Positions 30,723 to 39,965 are shown, numbered from the stretch's first letter. The stretch: DNA of 40,857 nt from Planctomycetota bacterium (GCA_016722065.1 JADKGX010000004.1:1-40857), one strand, 5' to 3'. Notes: a model not told the origin generated them from the letters alone. Made by a program: numbers and translations.

Positions 30723-30959
30723 ATGGCAAGCTCACCGAAGTGGAAGGTCTACCGGAACAACGAGTACGTTGCGTCGTGCAAGTGGCTGGAAGATGCAGCC
30801 ATGTTGATGCAGGGCGAAGGCGATGAAATCCGCCTCGGCCACAATGCCAAGAGGGCCGTATGGCGTGAGGGGTTCGAGTCGCAATCCGCTTGTGAATCTT
30901 ACGATCACGTCGCGGCAGTGTGTAGTGAACGGGCGGGACTTGTGCCAGCCACCACCTAA
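30723..30959 (+). CDS. small hypothetical early protein, 78 aa
   Basis: Starts MASSPKWKVYRNNEYVASC with the operon's GAGAGGGGAAG site. The alternating pattern WKVYRNNEYVASCKWLEDAA suggests a small beta hairpin and helix. This type of short protein occurs in many phage early regions without known function. A stem-loop (30659-30678) precedes it. Confidence 0.65.
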   Translation: MASSPKWKVYRNNEYVASCKWLEDAAMLMQGEGDEIRLGHNAKRAVWREGFESQSACESYDHVAAVCSERAGLVPATT

Positions 30960-30971
30960 CCCGCACGGGAC

Positions 30972-30990
30972 GGGCTGCCACAAGCGGCCC
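30972..30990 (+). promoter_or_regulatory. intergenic stem-loop GGGCTGC/GCGGCCC
   Basis: A 7-bp stem (one GU pair) with loop CACAA, located between two early genes and similar to the stem at 29706. Confidence 0.45.
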
Positions 30991-31043
30991 TGACCGCCTG
31001 GGTTGCATGGGTAACCTTGGGAACACTTACGAGAGGGGAAGAT

Positions 31044-31346
31044 ATGACGACTGAAACGAAACACACACCGGAATCAGCAGTGGAGGCGATTGAGCGTTTG
31101 ATCCGCGTGGCTAACGTAGAACTGGGAGAGACGCGGCACGACGTGATGGAACAGGCCGAAGCGGCTATTGGCTACATCCGCGCTTCACTGGCCGCCGCGC
31201 CGGAGTTGCTTGAGGCGCTGATCGAGGTCAGGAACCGTACAGACATAATGGGCAAGTACTGGGATGGCGACTCAGCTATGGAGCGCATAGACGTGATGAA
31301 CATGGGCGAGATTGCCCGCGCCGCAATCCAGAAGGCCACCAAGTAA
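31044..31346 (+). CDS. small hypothetical early protein, 100 aa
   Basis: Starts MTTETKHTPESAVEAIERL with GAGAGGGGAAG upstream. It is helical throughout and includes IRASLAAAPELLEALIEV, a phrase close to the AAAPELLEAL motif of many small phage proteins. The HTPGPW gene at 8199 has a similar C-terminal helix, so the two may belong to one loose family. Function unknown. Confidence 0.7.
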   Translation: MTTETKHTPESAVEAIERLIRVANVELGETRHDVMEQAEAAIGYIRASLAAAPELLEALIEVRNRTDIMGKYWDGDSAMERIDVMNMGEIARAAIQKATK

Positions 31347-31360
31347 CCCAACAAACACAA

Positions 31361-31385
31361 GGGCCGCCGCAACGAGCGACGGCCC
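31361..31385 (+). promoter_or_regulatory. intergenic stem-loop GGGCCG/CGGCCC
   Basis: A stem with one mismatch and a short inner CGC/GCG stem around AACGA. It is the last of the repeated stems in this operon. Confidence 0.45.
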
Positions 31386-31404
31386 CACAAACGAGAGAGC
31401 CAAC

Positions 31405-31584
31405 ATGCACACCGCATCACCAAGCCCGTCAATGCCAACAATCCTCGAACGCCATAGTTCCGGGCTCGCCCTGATCCTGTGGCACGATGGCAGCGTTGAC
31501 GTACTCACCATTGACCAAGCACGGGAAGTAATGGAAACCATGCAGGCCGCGTTGTGCGCCTGCGAACAGAGGGGGAGCTTGTAA
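31405..31584 (+). CDS. small hypothetical early protein, 59 aa
   Basis: Starts MHTASPSPSMPTILERHSS with GAGAG upstream and ends by TAATG overlap with the next gene. The middle is a beta segment LALILWHDGSVDVLTIDQ, followed by a helix. No family is recognised. Coupling to the next gene supports it. Confidence 0.6.
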   Translation: MHTASPSPSMPTILERHSSGLALILWHDGSVDVLTIDQAREVMETMQAALCACEQRGSL

Positions 31585-32006
31585 TGGGTAACTATACCTA
31601 TGGCTCAATCACGGTATTCGGAGAGAGCCGGGCGCATCTCCTCCGTGGCGTCCTGGCCCGCGTAGAGCGCCGTCTAATCCACAGGAGCGCGGGCGACAAG
31701 GAGTATCGTAGCGACAACGTGCATTGGTGGCTCAAGAGCGCCCGTCGTTTCTTGCGCGCCACGCAGCATCGTAAAGAGCCGTGGTGGCGTAACATTCACG
31801 GGCCGCTGTCGATCACGGTATACGGAAACTATTCGTACATCGAGGCTGGCGATGTTGCGCGTGCGATTGCAGAGGAGCTTGCGAACCTGCCTGGGCGCTC
31901 CGATGACGTTGGTTGCACGTTGCTCTGGCGCGACGACGACACCGAGGAGTATCAACCGAACGTGAAGCACTTCTATTTTGCGGGCCTTTCGATGGAGACA
32001 ACATGA
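31584..32006 (+). CDS. hypothetical early protein, 140 aa
   Basis: Starts MGNYTYGSITVFGESRAHL at a TAATG overlap with AGGGGGAG upstream, and its stop overlaps the recombinase start by ATGA. It mixes beta strands with a basic central region (LLRGVLARVERRLIHRS, WWLKSARRFLRATQH) and an aromatic C-terminus. The tight link to the recombinase could mean a role as its partner, such as a directionality factor. This is inference from coupling only. Confidence 0.66.
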   Translation: MGNYTYGSITVFGESRAHLLRGVLARVERRLIHRSAGDKEYRSDNVHWWLKSARRFLRATQHRKEPWWRNIHGPLSITVYGNYSYIEAGDVARAIAEELANLPGRSDDVGCTLLWRDDDTEEYQPNVKHFYFAGLSMETT

Positions 32007-32788
32007 CCACGACCTACCTAGCACACCTGCCAGCTTCGGGCCTGCGTGACAAGACGGTCAAGATGACCACCAAGTCAATCGCAGACTTCGAGGCATGGCG
32101 CGAGGGGCGCGACCTGTCCGCCAGCCTCTTGACCGACTGGCGCGACCACCTGGGACGCAAGCACCTGTCACCCCGCACCAAGAACACCGAGTTGGCGCGG
32201 GTCAAGGCTGCATTGAATTGGATGCGCAAGCGCGAGCAACACGGGCTTGACGCAAGCACCATCGGCGACGTGTTGACCGCGTTCCCGGTGGACCGTGAAG
32301 CGCCTCGGGTCCTGTCGCGTGACGAAATCGCCAGCCTTGCCACTGCCTGCAAGGGTTCCGAGACAGGCCGGACGGTCATGGCGCTGCTGGTAACCGGGAT
32401 GCGGCATGAGGAACTGATGACGCTGACGCCCGCGAACCTGATTGAACAGGGTATCGAAGTGCGGGCGGCTAACTCCAAGAATCGGCAGGGGCGGGTGATC
32501 CCCTGGTTCCTGATCGGCAACGCGCGGCCCCTGTTCCAGCCGTTACCCTTTGTCTACGACAAGCACCATTGGGACAAGATTCGGGAACGGTCGGGTGTGG
32601 ATGTGCCGTTGAAGGCGATGCGTAGTACCGCCGCCACATATCTGGCATTCTGGGGCAAGATGCCGCTGATTGCCGTGGCAAAGGTCATGGGGCACACTAT
32701 GGATGTGCTGGAACGCAACTACCTGGGCGCGGCATTGTTTGACTTGAAGGGTGACAGTATGCCCGAGATCATGGGGATAACCCTGTGA
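32003..32788 (+). CDS. tyrosine recombinase (integrase family)
   Basis: A 261-residue protein. A SAM-like core-binding domain (about 20-95) leads to the catalytic domain. Visible residues are Arg134 in TGMRHEELMTL, Arg207 in PLKAMRSTAATYL, His231 in KVMGHTMDVLERNYLG and the nucleophile Tyr240. The second box reads KAMR (Lys204) where HxxR is usual, so one His is replaced. Such enzymes integrate temperate phages or resolve dimers. Its place at the end of an operon next to a resolvase allows either role. Length is near the lower end for phage integrases. Confidence 0.82.
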   Translation: MTTTYLAHLPASGLRDKTVKMTTKSIADFEAWREGRDLSASLLTDWRDHLGRKHLSPRTKNTELARVKAALNWMRKREQHGLDASTIGDVLTAFPVDREAPRVLSRDEIASLATACKGSETGRTVMALLVTGMRHEELMTLTPANLIEQGIEVRAANSKNRQGRVIPWFLIGNARPLFQPLPFVYDKHHWDKIRERSGVDVPLKAMRSTAATYLAFWGKMPLIAVAKVMGHTMDVLERNYLGAALFDLKGDSMPEIMGITL

Positions 32789-33123
32789 TCCGCTTCTCAA
32801 TCCCCATGCCGCCAGGCCTGCACGCCAAACCTGACCGGGCAACCATCGTTAGGGCCATCCAGAACGCGCTGGGTGGCCGCTACGTTGCGAAACAACGCTA
32901 CCGGACGCATCTGCGCCTCATTGGCCTGTGGGACGGGCCTAATGGCCTGCCAATCGAACGAAACACCGACAACGTGGCTAAGGTCATACTGGACGCGATG
33001 GCAGAGGCGTTCCAGTTCGGCAAGCGGGGGCGCGGTGACCAGTGGCTTGACCGTCACCTGACCATCGAGGCCGTGCATTCCACGGATGTTGAGATGGCGG
33101 AAGCTACCTTGTCCCCAGTTTAG
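32785..33123 (+). CDS. RusA-like Holliday junction resolvase
   Basis: A 112-residue protein starting with GTG at 32785, overlapping the recombinase stop (GTGA). The IRFSIPMPPGLHAKPD opening and the phrase IERNTDNVAKVILDAMA, with acidic residues at 62 and 70, fit the RusA family, which cuts four-way junctions during recombination and before packaging. A further acidic patch follows. Its 3' end overlaps the convergent minus-strand gene by 20 bases, and no terminator separates them. Confidence 0.65.
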   Translation: MIRFSIPMPPGLHAKPDRATIVRAIQNALGGRYVAKQRYRTHLRLIGLWDGPNGLPIERNTDNVAKVILDAMAEAFQFGKRGRGDQWLDRHLTIEAVHSTDVEMAEATLSPV

Positions 33124-36100
33124 CCAGCAGGCGCTTGCGTTCATTCTCGGCCTGCTTGGCGTACTTGGATTCCGGGGCCAGCCCCATCTTCACCTTGGGC
33201 TTCAAGTCCTTAGCCTCGGAATACTCGTTGTTCGCCAGTTCCTTGAGCACGTCAATGCGCTCGGATAGTTCATACAGACGCCACTCGTCCAGATAGAAGC
33301 GGCGCATACGTTCGCCGACGTAGGCACGGGCTTGCGCTGGGCCTAGCGATTGCTGACGGGCCTCGTCCTGCCAGCGTTCACGGTCGGTCGCCAACTGTTG
33401 CCCACGGATAGACTTCTTGTTGGGCCTGATCTGCCCGTAGTCGTCCACCTGTAACGCATCGCCACTCATGCGCGCCACGTCGGAACGCAACGCCTTGCGC
33501 AAGCTGGTGATGCTGGCCTGCACATTGTCGGGCGGGGCGACGTGGTAGATGGGCAACCCAAGCTGCCTGGAGATACCGGGCACAAGGCTGGCACCAGTAG
33601 GTACAGCGGCCCCGGGTTTCTCGCGGCGCGGGTCTACAAAGGCGCTGGCGTCGGCCATCAATGGCGACACACCGGGCAGGGCGTCCAGCAACCATGCCCA
33701 AGTCGGATTCATGGTCACGCGCCTTAGGTTTTGCTTGTCGTCGTACTCGGGCTTCAGGTCCAGCAACTTCTGGATGGCCGTTTCTTCACCGCGCCCCTTG
33801 TTGGTCAGCCAATACATGAAGCTGGGGGCCTTCATCTGGCTACCCTTGCTCGGGTCGCCATCCTTCCACCAGTCCTGGTTGGTGAAGTAGTCTTTAGAGG
33901 TCGCCAGTTCCACGGCGGATTGTGCCATCGGGGGCGCAGACGTAAGGTATTCACGCCCAAGCTGCCCCGGCACCTTTTCCCAATCGCCGGACTGCATCGC
34001 CTTCATCATGTCGCCCTGCAAGAAACCGATGGTGGGCGAGGAGTACAGGCTGCCGCCCGTGCTCATGACTTCCATGTTGCCGTTGGGGTCGGTGCCAAGA
34101 ATCCATCCGCCCATGCGCTTCATCCACTCGGGCATTCGGTTGCCGTTTTCGCCCCGTGCGTCACCCGCTGCCGCCATCAGCATCAGGCGCATTTTCACGG
34201 GGTGGTCAAGCACGTTCGCAATGGTCACGGGGACACTTCGGGCCTTCCATGACCAGAAGAAAAAGATGCGATTGAATACCGTGCGCTCCAGCTTGGTCAG
34301 TTCATCGAACTTGCCAAAGTGGGCGTACACCATCTCCAGCGCGTCCTCTTTGCTCAAGCCGTCCGCGATACCCTTGCGGAACGTGGCAAGACGTGACGCT
34401 GCCTCACCAAACTGGCGCTGGTGCAACAGGGTGTCCGTGAAGCCCGCGACCTTCTCGGCCACGTCTTTACCGAACGGGCGCGCAAGTGTCCCAAGCACAC
34501 CGTACTTCTGGATCGGCGAACGCAGCAAGCCGCGCCCGCCTGCTTGGTTCACTTCGTCAACGGTGGTCGCCAACGCACCCTTGGCCTCAAGCCACACGGC
34601 GTCGTCAGGAATCTTGTAGGCACCCTTGGCCCAGTTCCAAGGCGTGCCGCCCAGGTCCTTCACCGCGCCCGCAAGGTGCGGCAGGTTGCCCGCGAGCACG
34701 TTCTGTCCGAACGCACCGATGTTATCCTTGGTCACGCTGCCGACGCGCGCGAGACCGGCCTTCTGCATGATGCGCTTCCAGTCGTCCCACCAGCGGCCTA
34801 CGGCGGTTGTGTCCTGCGGGACGTGCTTCCAATGGAAGTTCTCAACGTACTTGCCGAACTTCGCGCCATCCTCGGGGCTGATCCATGTCGTCGCCAGCCG
34901 CGCCAGTTCCCCAATGTCGTCGGGGAGCGGGGTCTTGAGGCGCATCAGGGCATCCAGCGCGTTCATCGGCACGCCGGGGGCAGGGGGCGCGGAAGGCGCG
35001 CGGGCCTTGACCCATTGGGCCTTGGCGTCAACAGACCAATTCGCAGGGTTATTGTGTTGTGCTGCTTCTGCGTACTTAGCCCACTCGTCTTTGGCGGCTT
35101 GTGCCTTCTGTGCCCAGTCGGCAGCAGCGGCGTCGGCCTTCGACGCTGCTTCCCGTGCCCGTGCAACGCGGTCGCCAGCGCCCTTCAAGGTGTCGGCGGC
35201 ATCGGCGGCTGCTTTCTCGGCAGCGGCAACACGGGCTTTCAACTCGGCAACCTGTGCGGGGTTGGCGTTCTTGGCGTTCCGCAAATCAGCCAGTGCCTCT
35301 TGCAAGCGGCGCGTGGCGTCTTTCATGGCGTCGTTGGCCGACTGCGCTCCGGTCGCGTTATACGCCTCTTGCGCCTTGAAGTAATCATCCTGCGCCGCCT
35401 GCTTGGCTGCGTTAGCGTCTGTGGCGGATTGCGTCGCCTGTTGGTACTGGGCGCGGGCGTTTCGTGCTTCACCCTCTGCTCGCAGGGCGTCCCCCAGTTG
35501 CGCGCGTTCCGCCGCTTCTGCCTGCTGCGCCGTGGCGCGGGCAGCCGCTTGGTCTTGGCGCGCCGCTGTTGCACTGGCGTCGAATCCAGCGACGTCAACC
35601 TGGGACACCTTGGGCGCTGGCACTTCAATCTTCGCCCACTGCGCCATCAGGTCATCAACCGCCTGCGGCCCGGTCGGAACTCCGAACTCTTGCACAAAGT
35701 TCAGCCCGAAGTTGCGCATCTTGATCGCTTCGAGGCTCTTGTTGGTGCGCTTGGCAAGGTCGCCAAAGGCATCGCGGCTAAAGATCGGCACGTCGTCCTT
35801 CAAGCCAAGCGGACGCAACTGGGAACGCACGGCTTCCTCGGCCTCGGCGAAACTCATGTCCTTCAAGGTGCGGCCCTTCTCCCATGCCTCAAGAGCCTCG
35901 GCCATCCCGCTACGGCGCTGCTTGGCACCGAACATTGCCTGCTGCGCGTTCGGGCGCTTGGCAATCCAGTCGGTCAGTTCGTCGCCAAACTGGCGCTGGA
36001 AGTAGCTGAACTGCCCATCCAGCTTCGCCACCTTCATGCCGTACTTGTTCTCAACCATCCACAGCTTCGCGGCGGCGTCGTCGTACAGGTCGGCGGCGGC

Positions 36101-37597
36101 TGATAGCGCCTTCTCATACGGGTCTGTCGATGCCGCCAAGGATGCACGGGCTTCCTTGCCACCTTCAACGAGACTCGGGAGCCTCGCGTACAGGGCTTCC
36201 CGCTGCACGTCATTCAACGGCTTGACCAGCGCGGCCTCGGACTCAAGGAAGTTGTGGCGCAAGCGCAACATCTCGTAACCAGCGGCCTCGTTGAGCGCCG
36301 TTTCCGCGATCATCACCTTGGTCAACTGCGGGTCACCAAGCGCCTGTGCGGCACGGGCATAACCGGCTGCGTAGCGCACGAACTTGCCGGGCGCGTAGGC
36401 CAGCTTCGGGAACTTTTTGGCAAATGCCAGAAACGCGCGATTGGCGTAAGCGGCCTTCTCCAGCTTCGCAAGGTTCTTCAGCGCGCCACCGGGAAGAAGG
36501 TTTAGCGGGTCGGCGGCTGTGCTCACTACAAGCTCACCCGCCATCGCCCGGTACTCATGGGCGTCCTTGGCGTCTACGCGGCCGCTCTTTTCCAGCAGGT
36601 CGATCACCATCATTGGCTCGGCGGCCGGGTTGCTGAGCATAGACAGCGTGGGGTAAGCCTCATGGTACGCGGCAAGGTTCTGGCCGGTCAGCTTCCAGAA
36701 CTCGCGGCCACGAGTACGCAGCCCACTTGCCTCCTCCAGCATTGGAGTTGAAAGCGGGTTGTAGTCGCTCGCCTCCAGCTTTGTGTTGAAGTTGCCGCCA
36801 AGCGCCGACGCCAACGGGCTTACAACACCGCCAGCCGTCTCAAGTGGTGCAGACAGGGCGCTCCCGATCCATTGCACGGGTGCCGACTGCAACGTGCTGC
36901 GCACCGCGTCACGCAACATCTTGCCGCCCACATACTTCCACACGCCCAAGTCGTCGTCAGCTTGTGTCTGTGCCACCAGTTCTGCGGCCTTGCGATCCTC
37001 CATGGCCTTAGCGAGTCCTTCGTTCACACTCTTGCGCAGCATGTCAATCTGCGCCTTCATGCCACTCTTGCCGTCCTCGCCTACCAGCATGACCTGCCGC
37101 TGGCGGAAGGTGGCGGCGTCAATGCGCTTGGCCTTGTAGTCATCAAGCGCCTGCTTGCGCACACGGTTGAACAGCTCGGTCTTGTAATCTGCAACGCGGT
37201 CGGCGCTGATGTAGAACTCGTCAAGGTCGTCGAAGGTCTCGATAGTGTTTTGGCGATCTCGCAGCGCGTCCTCCATCATCACCAGGCGCTCGGCAATGCG
37301 GCCCTCGGATGTTGCAAGGTTCGGCGCGCCCTTGTCGCCATTGCGGGTTGTCAAGCGTTCAAACGTGTCCTCTGGGTCATCCACCACAGGCGCGGTGGGC
37401 GCGGGTAGCTCGGTGGCCTCAAGCGTCGCGGCCCCGGCCAGTGCCTTGTCCTGCGTTTCCTTCCACTGCTTATACTTCTTGTAGCGCGCCATGGCCCGCT
37501 GCGCCCCGCTTGGGCGCTGGCGTAGCTGTTGCATCTCCGGCTCGTACATGCCGTCCAGAGGTTCGGTGATGGGGTCCATCGGGTCGCCGCCAGCCAT
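33104..37597 (-). CDS. very large internal virion or DNA-ejection protein
   Basis: A 1,497-residue protein starting MAGGDPMDPITEPLDGMYEP with GGAG upstream. The first 600 residues are helical and charged. A long Ala/Gln/Glu-rich coiled coil follows (about 690-900, for example NAKNANPAQVAELKARVAAA), and the C-terminal third is globular with hydrophobic stretches (RIFFFWSWKARSVPVTIANV). Podoviruses carry proteins of this size inside the head and eject them with the DNA to span the cell envelope. No lytic transglycosylase motif is seen. The assignment rests on size, composition and genomic place. Confidence 0.6.
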   Translation of the reverse strand: MAGGDPMDPITEPLDGMYEPEMQQLRQRPSGAQRAMARYKKYKQWKETQDKALAGAATLEATELPAPTAPVVDDPEDTFERLTTRNGDKGAPNLATSEGRIAERLVMMEDALRDRQNTIETFDDLDEFYISADRVADYKTELFNRVRKQALDDYKAKRIDAATFRQRQVMLVGEDGKSGMKAQIDMLRKSVNEGLAKAMEDRKAAELVAQTQADDDLGVWKYVGGKMLRDAVRSTLQSAPVQWIGSALSAPLETAGGVVSPLASALGGNFNTKLEASDYNPLSTPMLEEASGLRTRGREFWKLTGQNLAAYHEAYPTLSMLSNPAAEPMMVIDLLEKSGRVDAKDAHEYRAMAGELVVSTAADPLNLLPGGALKNLAKLEKAAYANRAFLAFAKKFPKLAYAPGKFVRYAAGYARAAQALGDPQLTKVMIAETALNEAAGYEMLRLRHNFLESEAALVKPLNDVQREALYARLPSLVEGGKEARASLAASTDPYEKALSAAADLYDDAAAKLWMVENKYGMKVAKLDGQFSYFQRQFGDELTDWIAKRPNAQQAMFGAKQRRSGMAEALEAWEKGRTLKDMSFAEAEEAVRSQLRPLGLKDDVPIFSRDAFGDLAKRTNKSLEAIKMRNFGLNFVQEFGVPTGPQAVDDLMAQWAKIEVPAPKVSQVDVAGFDASATAARQDQAAARATAQQAEAAERAQLGDALRAEGEARNARAQYQQATQSATDANAAKQAAQDDYFKAQEAYNATGAQSANDAMKDATRRLQEALADLRNAKNANPAQVAELKARVAAAEKAAADAADTLKGAGDRVARAREAASKADAAAADWAQKAQAAKDEWAKYAEAAQHNNPANWSVDAKAQWVKARAPSAPPAPGVPMNALDALMRLKTPLPDDIGELARLATTWISPEDGAKFGKYVENFHWKHVPQDTTAVGRWWDDWKRIMQKAGLARVGSVTKDNIGAFGQNVLAGNLPHLAGAVKDLGGTPWNWAKGAYKIPDDAVWLEAKGALATTVDEVNQAGGRGLLRSPIQKYGVLGTLARPFGKDVAEKVAGFTDTLLHQRQFGEAASRLATFRKGIADGLSKEDALEMVYAHFGKFDELTKLERTVFNRIFFFWSWKARSVPVTIANVLDHPVKMRLMLMAAAGDARGENGNRMPEWMKRMGGWILGTDPNGNMEVMSTGGSLYSSPTIGFLQGDMMKAMQSGDWEKVPGQLGREYLTSAPPMAQSAVELATSKDYFTNQDWWKDGDPSKGSQMKAPSFMYWLTNKGRGEETAIQKLLDLKPEYDDKQNLRRVTMNPTWAWLLDALPGVSPLMADASAFVDPRREKPGAAVPTGASLVPGISRQLGLPIYHVAPPDNVQASITSLRKALRSDVARMSGDALQVDDYGQIRPNKKSIRGQQLATDRERWQDEARQQSLGPAQARAYVGERMRRFYLDEWRLYELSERIDVLKELANNEYSEAKDLKPKVKMGLAPESKYAKQAENERKRLLAKLGTR

Positions 37598-37598
37598 G

Positions 37599-38609
37599 TT
37601 ACTCCGATGTCAAGGTGGCCGGTGGGCGGCTCATTGTTTCCAGTTTCGCCAAGGCGTCGTCAAGCGACTCCGTGGGCGCGGCGGTTGTCGGTTCTTCGCC
37701 GGTCATGATCTGGTTGATCTGCTGTTGCGCCTGTTCCAGTTCGGCCCGCAGCGCCTTGATTTCGGCGTCGTATTCCTCGGGCTTTTTCAACCCATTGAAG
37801 CGGGCGTATTCGGGTTCTGCACTCGATTGGGCACGGTACGTGGTGATCTCATCCAGCTTATCCTCTAGGTCGCGCAAGCGCATACGGAAGTGCGCCAGCC
37901 TGGTTGCCGGGCTCAACCCCTTAGTCTGCTGCGGGCGCGGCTCGTTCGGACGCACACGTTGCCCCGCCAGTTCGGACTGGAACCAATCCTGCACCGCTGA
38001 CTGCGCGGCCACGCGGTCATCGGGCGGAAGCGCCGCCGTCTGTTCCATCATGGCGTTGCGAAGTTCCTCGGGGTACGGTTCGCGGCCCAAGGTCTGCATC
38101 AACTGCTGACGCAACGCGGGCAACCCCTGCGCAATCAAGGCACTGGCGCGGGTCCCGGTCGCCATCATGCCCTCGGTGCGCTTCTGTTTCGCGGCTTCCT
38201 CTGCCTTGCGGTCCTCGGCTTCCTTGGTCTTGAGTCCAAAGGCGCGCTCAGTCTGCGCCATCTCGGTGCGTTGGGCTTCCTGCTGCATCCCCAACGAGGC
38301 GCGGCGGAGCTCGGCATCCTGGTCTTGCCCGCGCGACAGGCGTTGCTGCTCGGCACCAAACTGGCGGTCACGCTGTTGGCGGTCAAGGCGGTCCTGTTCC
38401 ATGCGCTGCGCGGCGCTCTGGCGGTTGAACTCCATCGTCCCAAGCGCCATCTGTTCCTGCTGCTGGCGCTGCGCCATCGCTTCCTGCATCTGGCGCTCGA
38501 ACTCCGTGCGCTGGTCAAGCATCCGCTGCATCTGGAGAAACGGCGTCACGTCAACGCCACTCATGGCGCCGACGTTGCCTACAGGTAGACCACCGAATGC
38601 ACCAGCCAT
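37599..38609 (-). CDS. coiled-coil internal virion protein
   Basis: A 336-residue protein starting MAGAFGGLPVGNVGAMSGVD with GAGG upstream. It is extraordinarily rich in Gln, Arg and Glu in its first half (EFERQMQEAMAQRQQQEQMA), with a long coiled-coil pattern. A second coiled coil (LRDLEDKLDEITTYR) lies in the C-terminal part. Next to the giant protein, it is likely to be one of the ejected internal proteins or a scaffold for them. Confidence 0.6.
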   Translation of the reverse strand: MAGAFGGLPVGNVGAMSGVDVTPFLQMQRMLDQRTEFERQMQEAMAQRQQQEQMALGTMEFNRQSAAQRMEQDRLDRQQRDRQFGAEQQRLSRGQDQDAELRRASLGMQQEAQRTEMAQTERAFGLKTKEAEDRKAEEAAKQKRTEGMMATGTRASALIAQGLPALRQQLMQTLGREPYPEELRNAMMEQTAALPPDDRVAAQSAVQDWFQSELAGQRVRPNEPRPQQTKGLSPATRLAHFRMRLRDLEDKLDEITTYRAQSSAEPEYARFNGLKKPEEYDAEIKALRAELEQAQQQINQIMTGEEPTTAAPTESLDDALAKLETMSRPPATLTSE

Positions 38610-38610
38610 C

Positions 38611-39024
38611 TTAGACCTCGATTATCTGGCCGATCTGCGCAGCCAGTTCGGTTTCCATCTCAGACTTCTCGGCAAACTCAAGTTCCGGCCCGCCCTTGCG
38701 CTTCATGCGGTACACCGTGCCATCGTGCCAGAGGCTGTACCCGTCAACGCACTGGCCGGTATCCTTCCAGCGAATCTCGCGGCCCTTGGCGGTCTTGATG
38801 ACCCGCTTGTCCAAGGCGTCCATGTTCAAGTGCGCGGCGTTCATGCCCAGCACCACGTTCAACTTGCACCGCTGGCCGCCGACGCGAACGTAGCGGCCAG
38901 ACAGGTCAGCCAGCATGGCGTACAGGTCGCGGGCATGTTCGCCCTGTGCCTCACGCTTGGCCTTGACCATCTTCGGGTCGGCCTGCAACGTCGCGGCCAT
39001 GAGTGCTTTGTCGAGGATGCCCAT
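38611..39024 (-). CDS. hypothetical protein, 137 aa
   Basis: Starts MGILDKALMAATLQADPK at a TAATG overlap. It has a charged helical first half and a beta segment (YVRVGGQRCKLNVVLG, DGYSLWHDGTVYRMKRKG). No family is recognised. Placed between two internal-virion-type genes, it may be a small structural component. Confidence 0.62.
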   Translation of the reverse strand: MGILDKALMAATLQADPKMVKAKREAQGEHARDLYAMLADLSGRYVRVGGQRCKLNVVLGMNAAHLNMDALDKRVIKTAKGREIRWKDTGQCVDGYSLWHDGTVYRMKRKGGPELEFAEKSEMETELAAQIGQIIEV

Positions 39025-39884
39025 TAGAACGGTTTCCAAGGGTTCTGCGCCGAATATCCGGTGCCCTGCCCGGCCCCGACACCGCCGCCACTGTAGAACG
39101 GGTCATAACCTGTGCCACCGGGCATGTATTGGCCGCTTTGCGACCAGCCCGGCATCTGCACCGGCTGCGCGCCAGTTTGGCCCCCGCCCTGTTGGCCGGG
39201 GTACTGCATCCCCGGAATCGCCGGGAACTGACGGCCCGCGAGCATCTGCGCGGCTTGGCCCTGCTGACCGGCCTCAAGGCCCATAAGCTGCGCGTACATC
39301 TGCGCGGCGGCTTGCTTCTGCTGCTGTTTCATCAACTCTTGCTGAATGAACAACTGGTCGTAAGTGTTCTGCAAGTTCGCTGCGCTGCCGGAACGCAGAC
39401 GCGCCTGCGCGTCAACCAGGCCCATCGAGTTACCAAAGCCGCTGGCTGCCGCCTGTTGGCCCATGCGAAGCAAGGCGTTCTCGCGTGACCCGGCTTCCAT
39501 CTCTGCGGCCATGCGACGCTGCTGCTCAAGGGCGCGGGGGTCCATACCCAACCCACCGCCGAACTGGTTCTGCAAGAACGACCCGAACTGGCCGCCCGTG
39601 TATTGACCGGGGGCCAGGCGTCCAAGGCCCTGCTGGAACGACTGGTCGGCCTGTCCTGCCGCGCCTGTGACCGCCTGCCAGCCGGGGCTGCCAATGGGCA
39701 TCCCGCCGCCCCACGGGGCCTGTTGCTGTTGGGTGTGTGGGGGATTCGGGTTCACGCCGACGCCAAAGCTGCCGCCGCCCGTGGGATATTGACCCCCACC
39801 AGCGCTGCCGCCACCCCAAATGGTTCCCTGTGGTGCCTGCGCGGGGGGTTGGGGATACCCGTATGCCTCGATGCCTGTCGCCAT
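39024..39884 (-). CDS. Gly/Gln/Pro-rich virion protein, 286 aa
   Basis: The start at 39884 (MATGIEAYGYPQPPAQ) has GGAGG upstream, but both lie within a strong hairpin. Long stretches are composed of Gly, Gln and Pro (TIWGGGSAGGGQYPTGGG), around a helical core (RALEQQRRMAAEMEAGSRE). Such low-complexity proteins occur among podoviral internal proteins. It ends NPWKPF. Its function in the particle is inferred. Confidence 0.6.
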   Translation of the reverse strand: MATGIEAYGYPQPPAQAPQGTIWGGGSAGGGQYPTGGGSFGVGVNPNPPHTQQQQAPWGGGMPIGSPGWQAVTGAAGQADQSFQQGLGRLAPGQYTGGQFGSFLQNQFGGGLGMDPRALEQQRRMAAEMEAGSRENALLRMGQQAAASGFGNSMGLVDAQARLRSGSAANLQNTYDQLFIQQELMKQQQKQAAAQMYAQLMGLEAGQQGQAAQMLAGRQFPAIPGMQYPGQQGGGQTGAQPVQMPGWSQSGQYMPGGTGYDPFYSGGGVGAGQGTGYSAQNPWKPF

Positions 39885-39934
39885 TGGAAAAGCCTCCAGC
39901 CGGATCACCCGGCGTGGAGGCTAGTGTACCAATG
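39882..39934 (-). promoter_or_regulatory. hairpin hiding the ribosome site and start codon
   Basis: Minus-strand CATTGG (39934-39929) pairs with CCAATG (39887-39882), which contains the start codon. Inside, AGCCTCCA pairs with TGGAGGCT, which includes the GGAGG site, and GCCGG with CCGGC at the tip. When formed, this stem would block translation of the Gly/Gln-rich gene. Confidence 0.6.
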
Positions 39935-39965
39935 TCAAGCGCATTATTTCTATGCTGATTTCAGC

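Noticed and set aside
33104..37597. Lytic transglycosylase domain in the giant protein
   Set aside because: No catalytic Glu-Ser motif or lysozyme-like segment could be seen.
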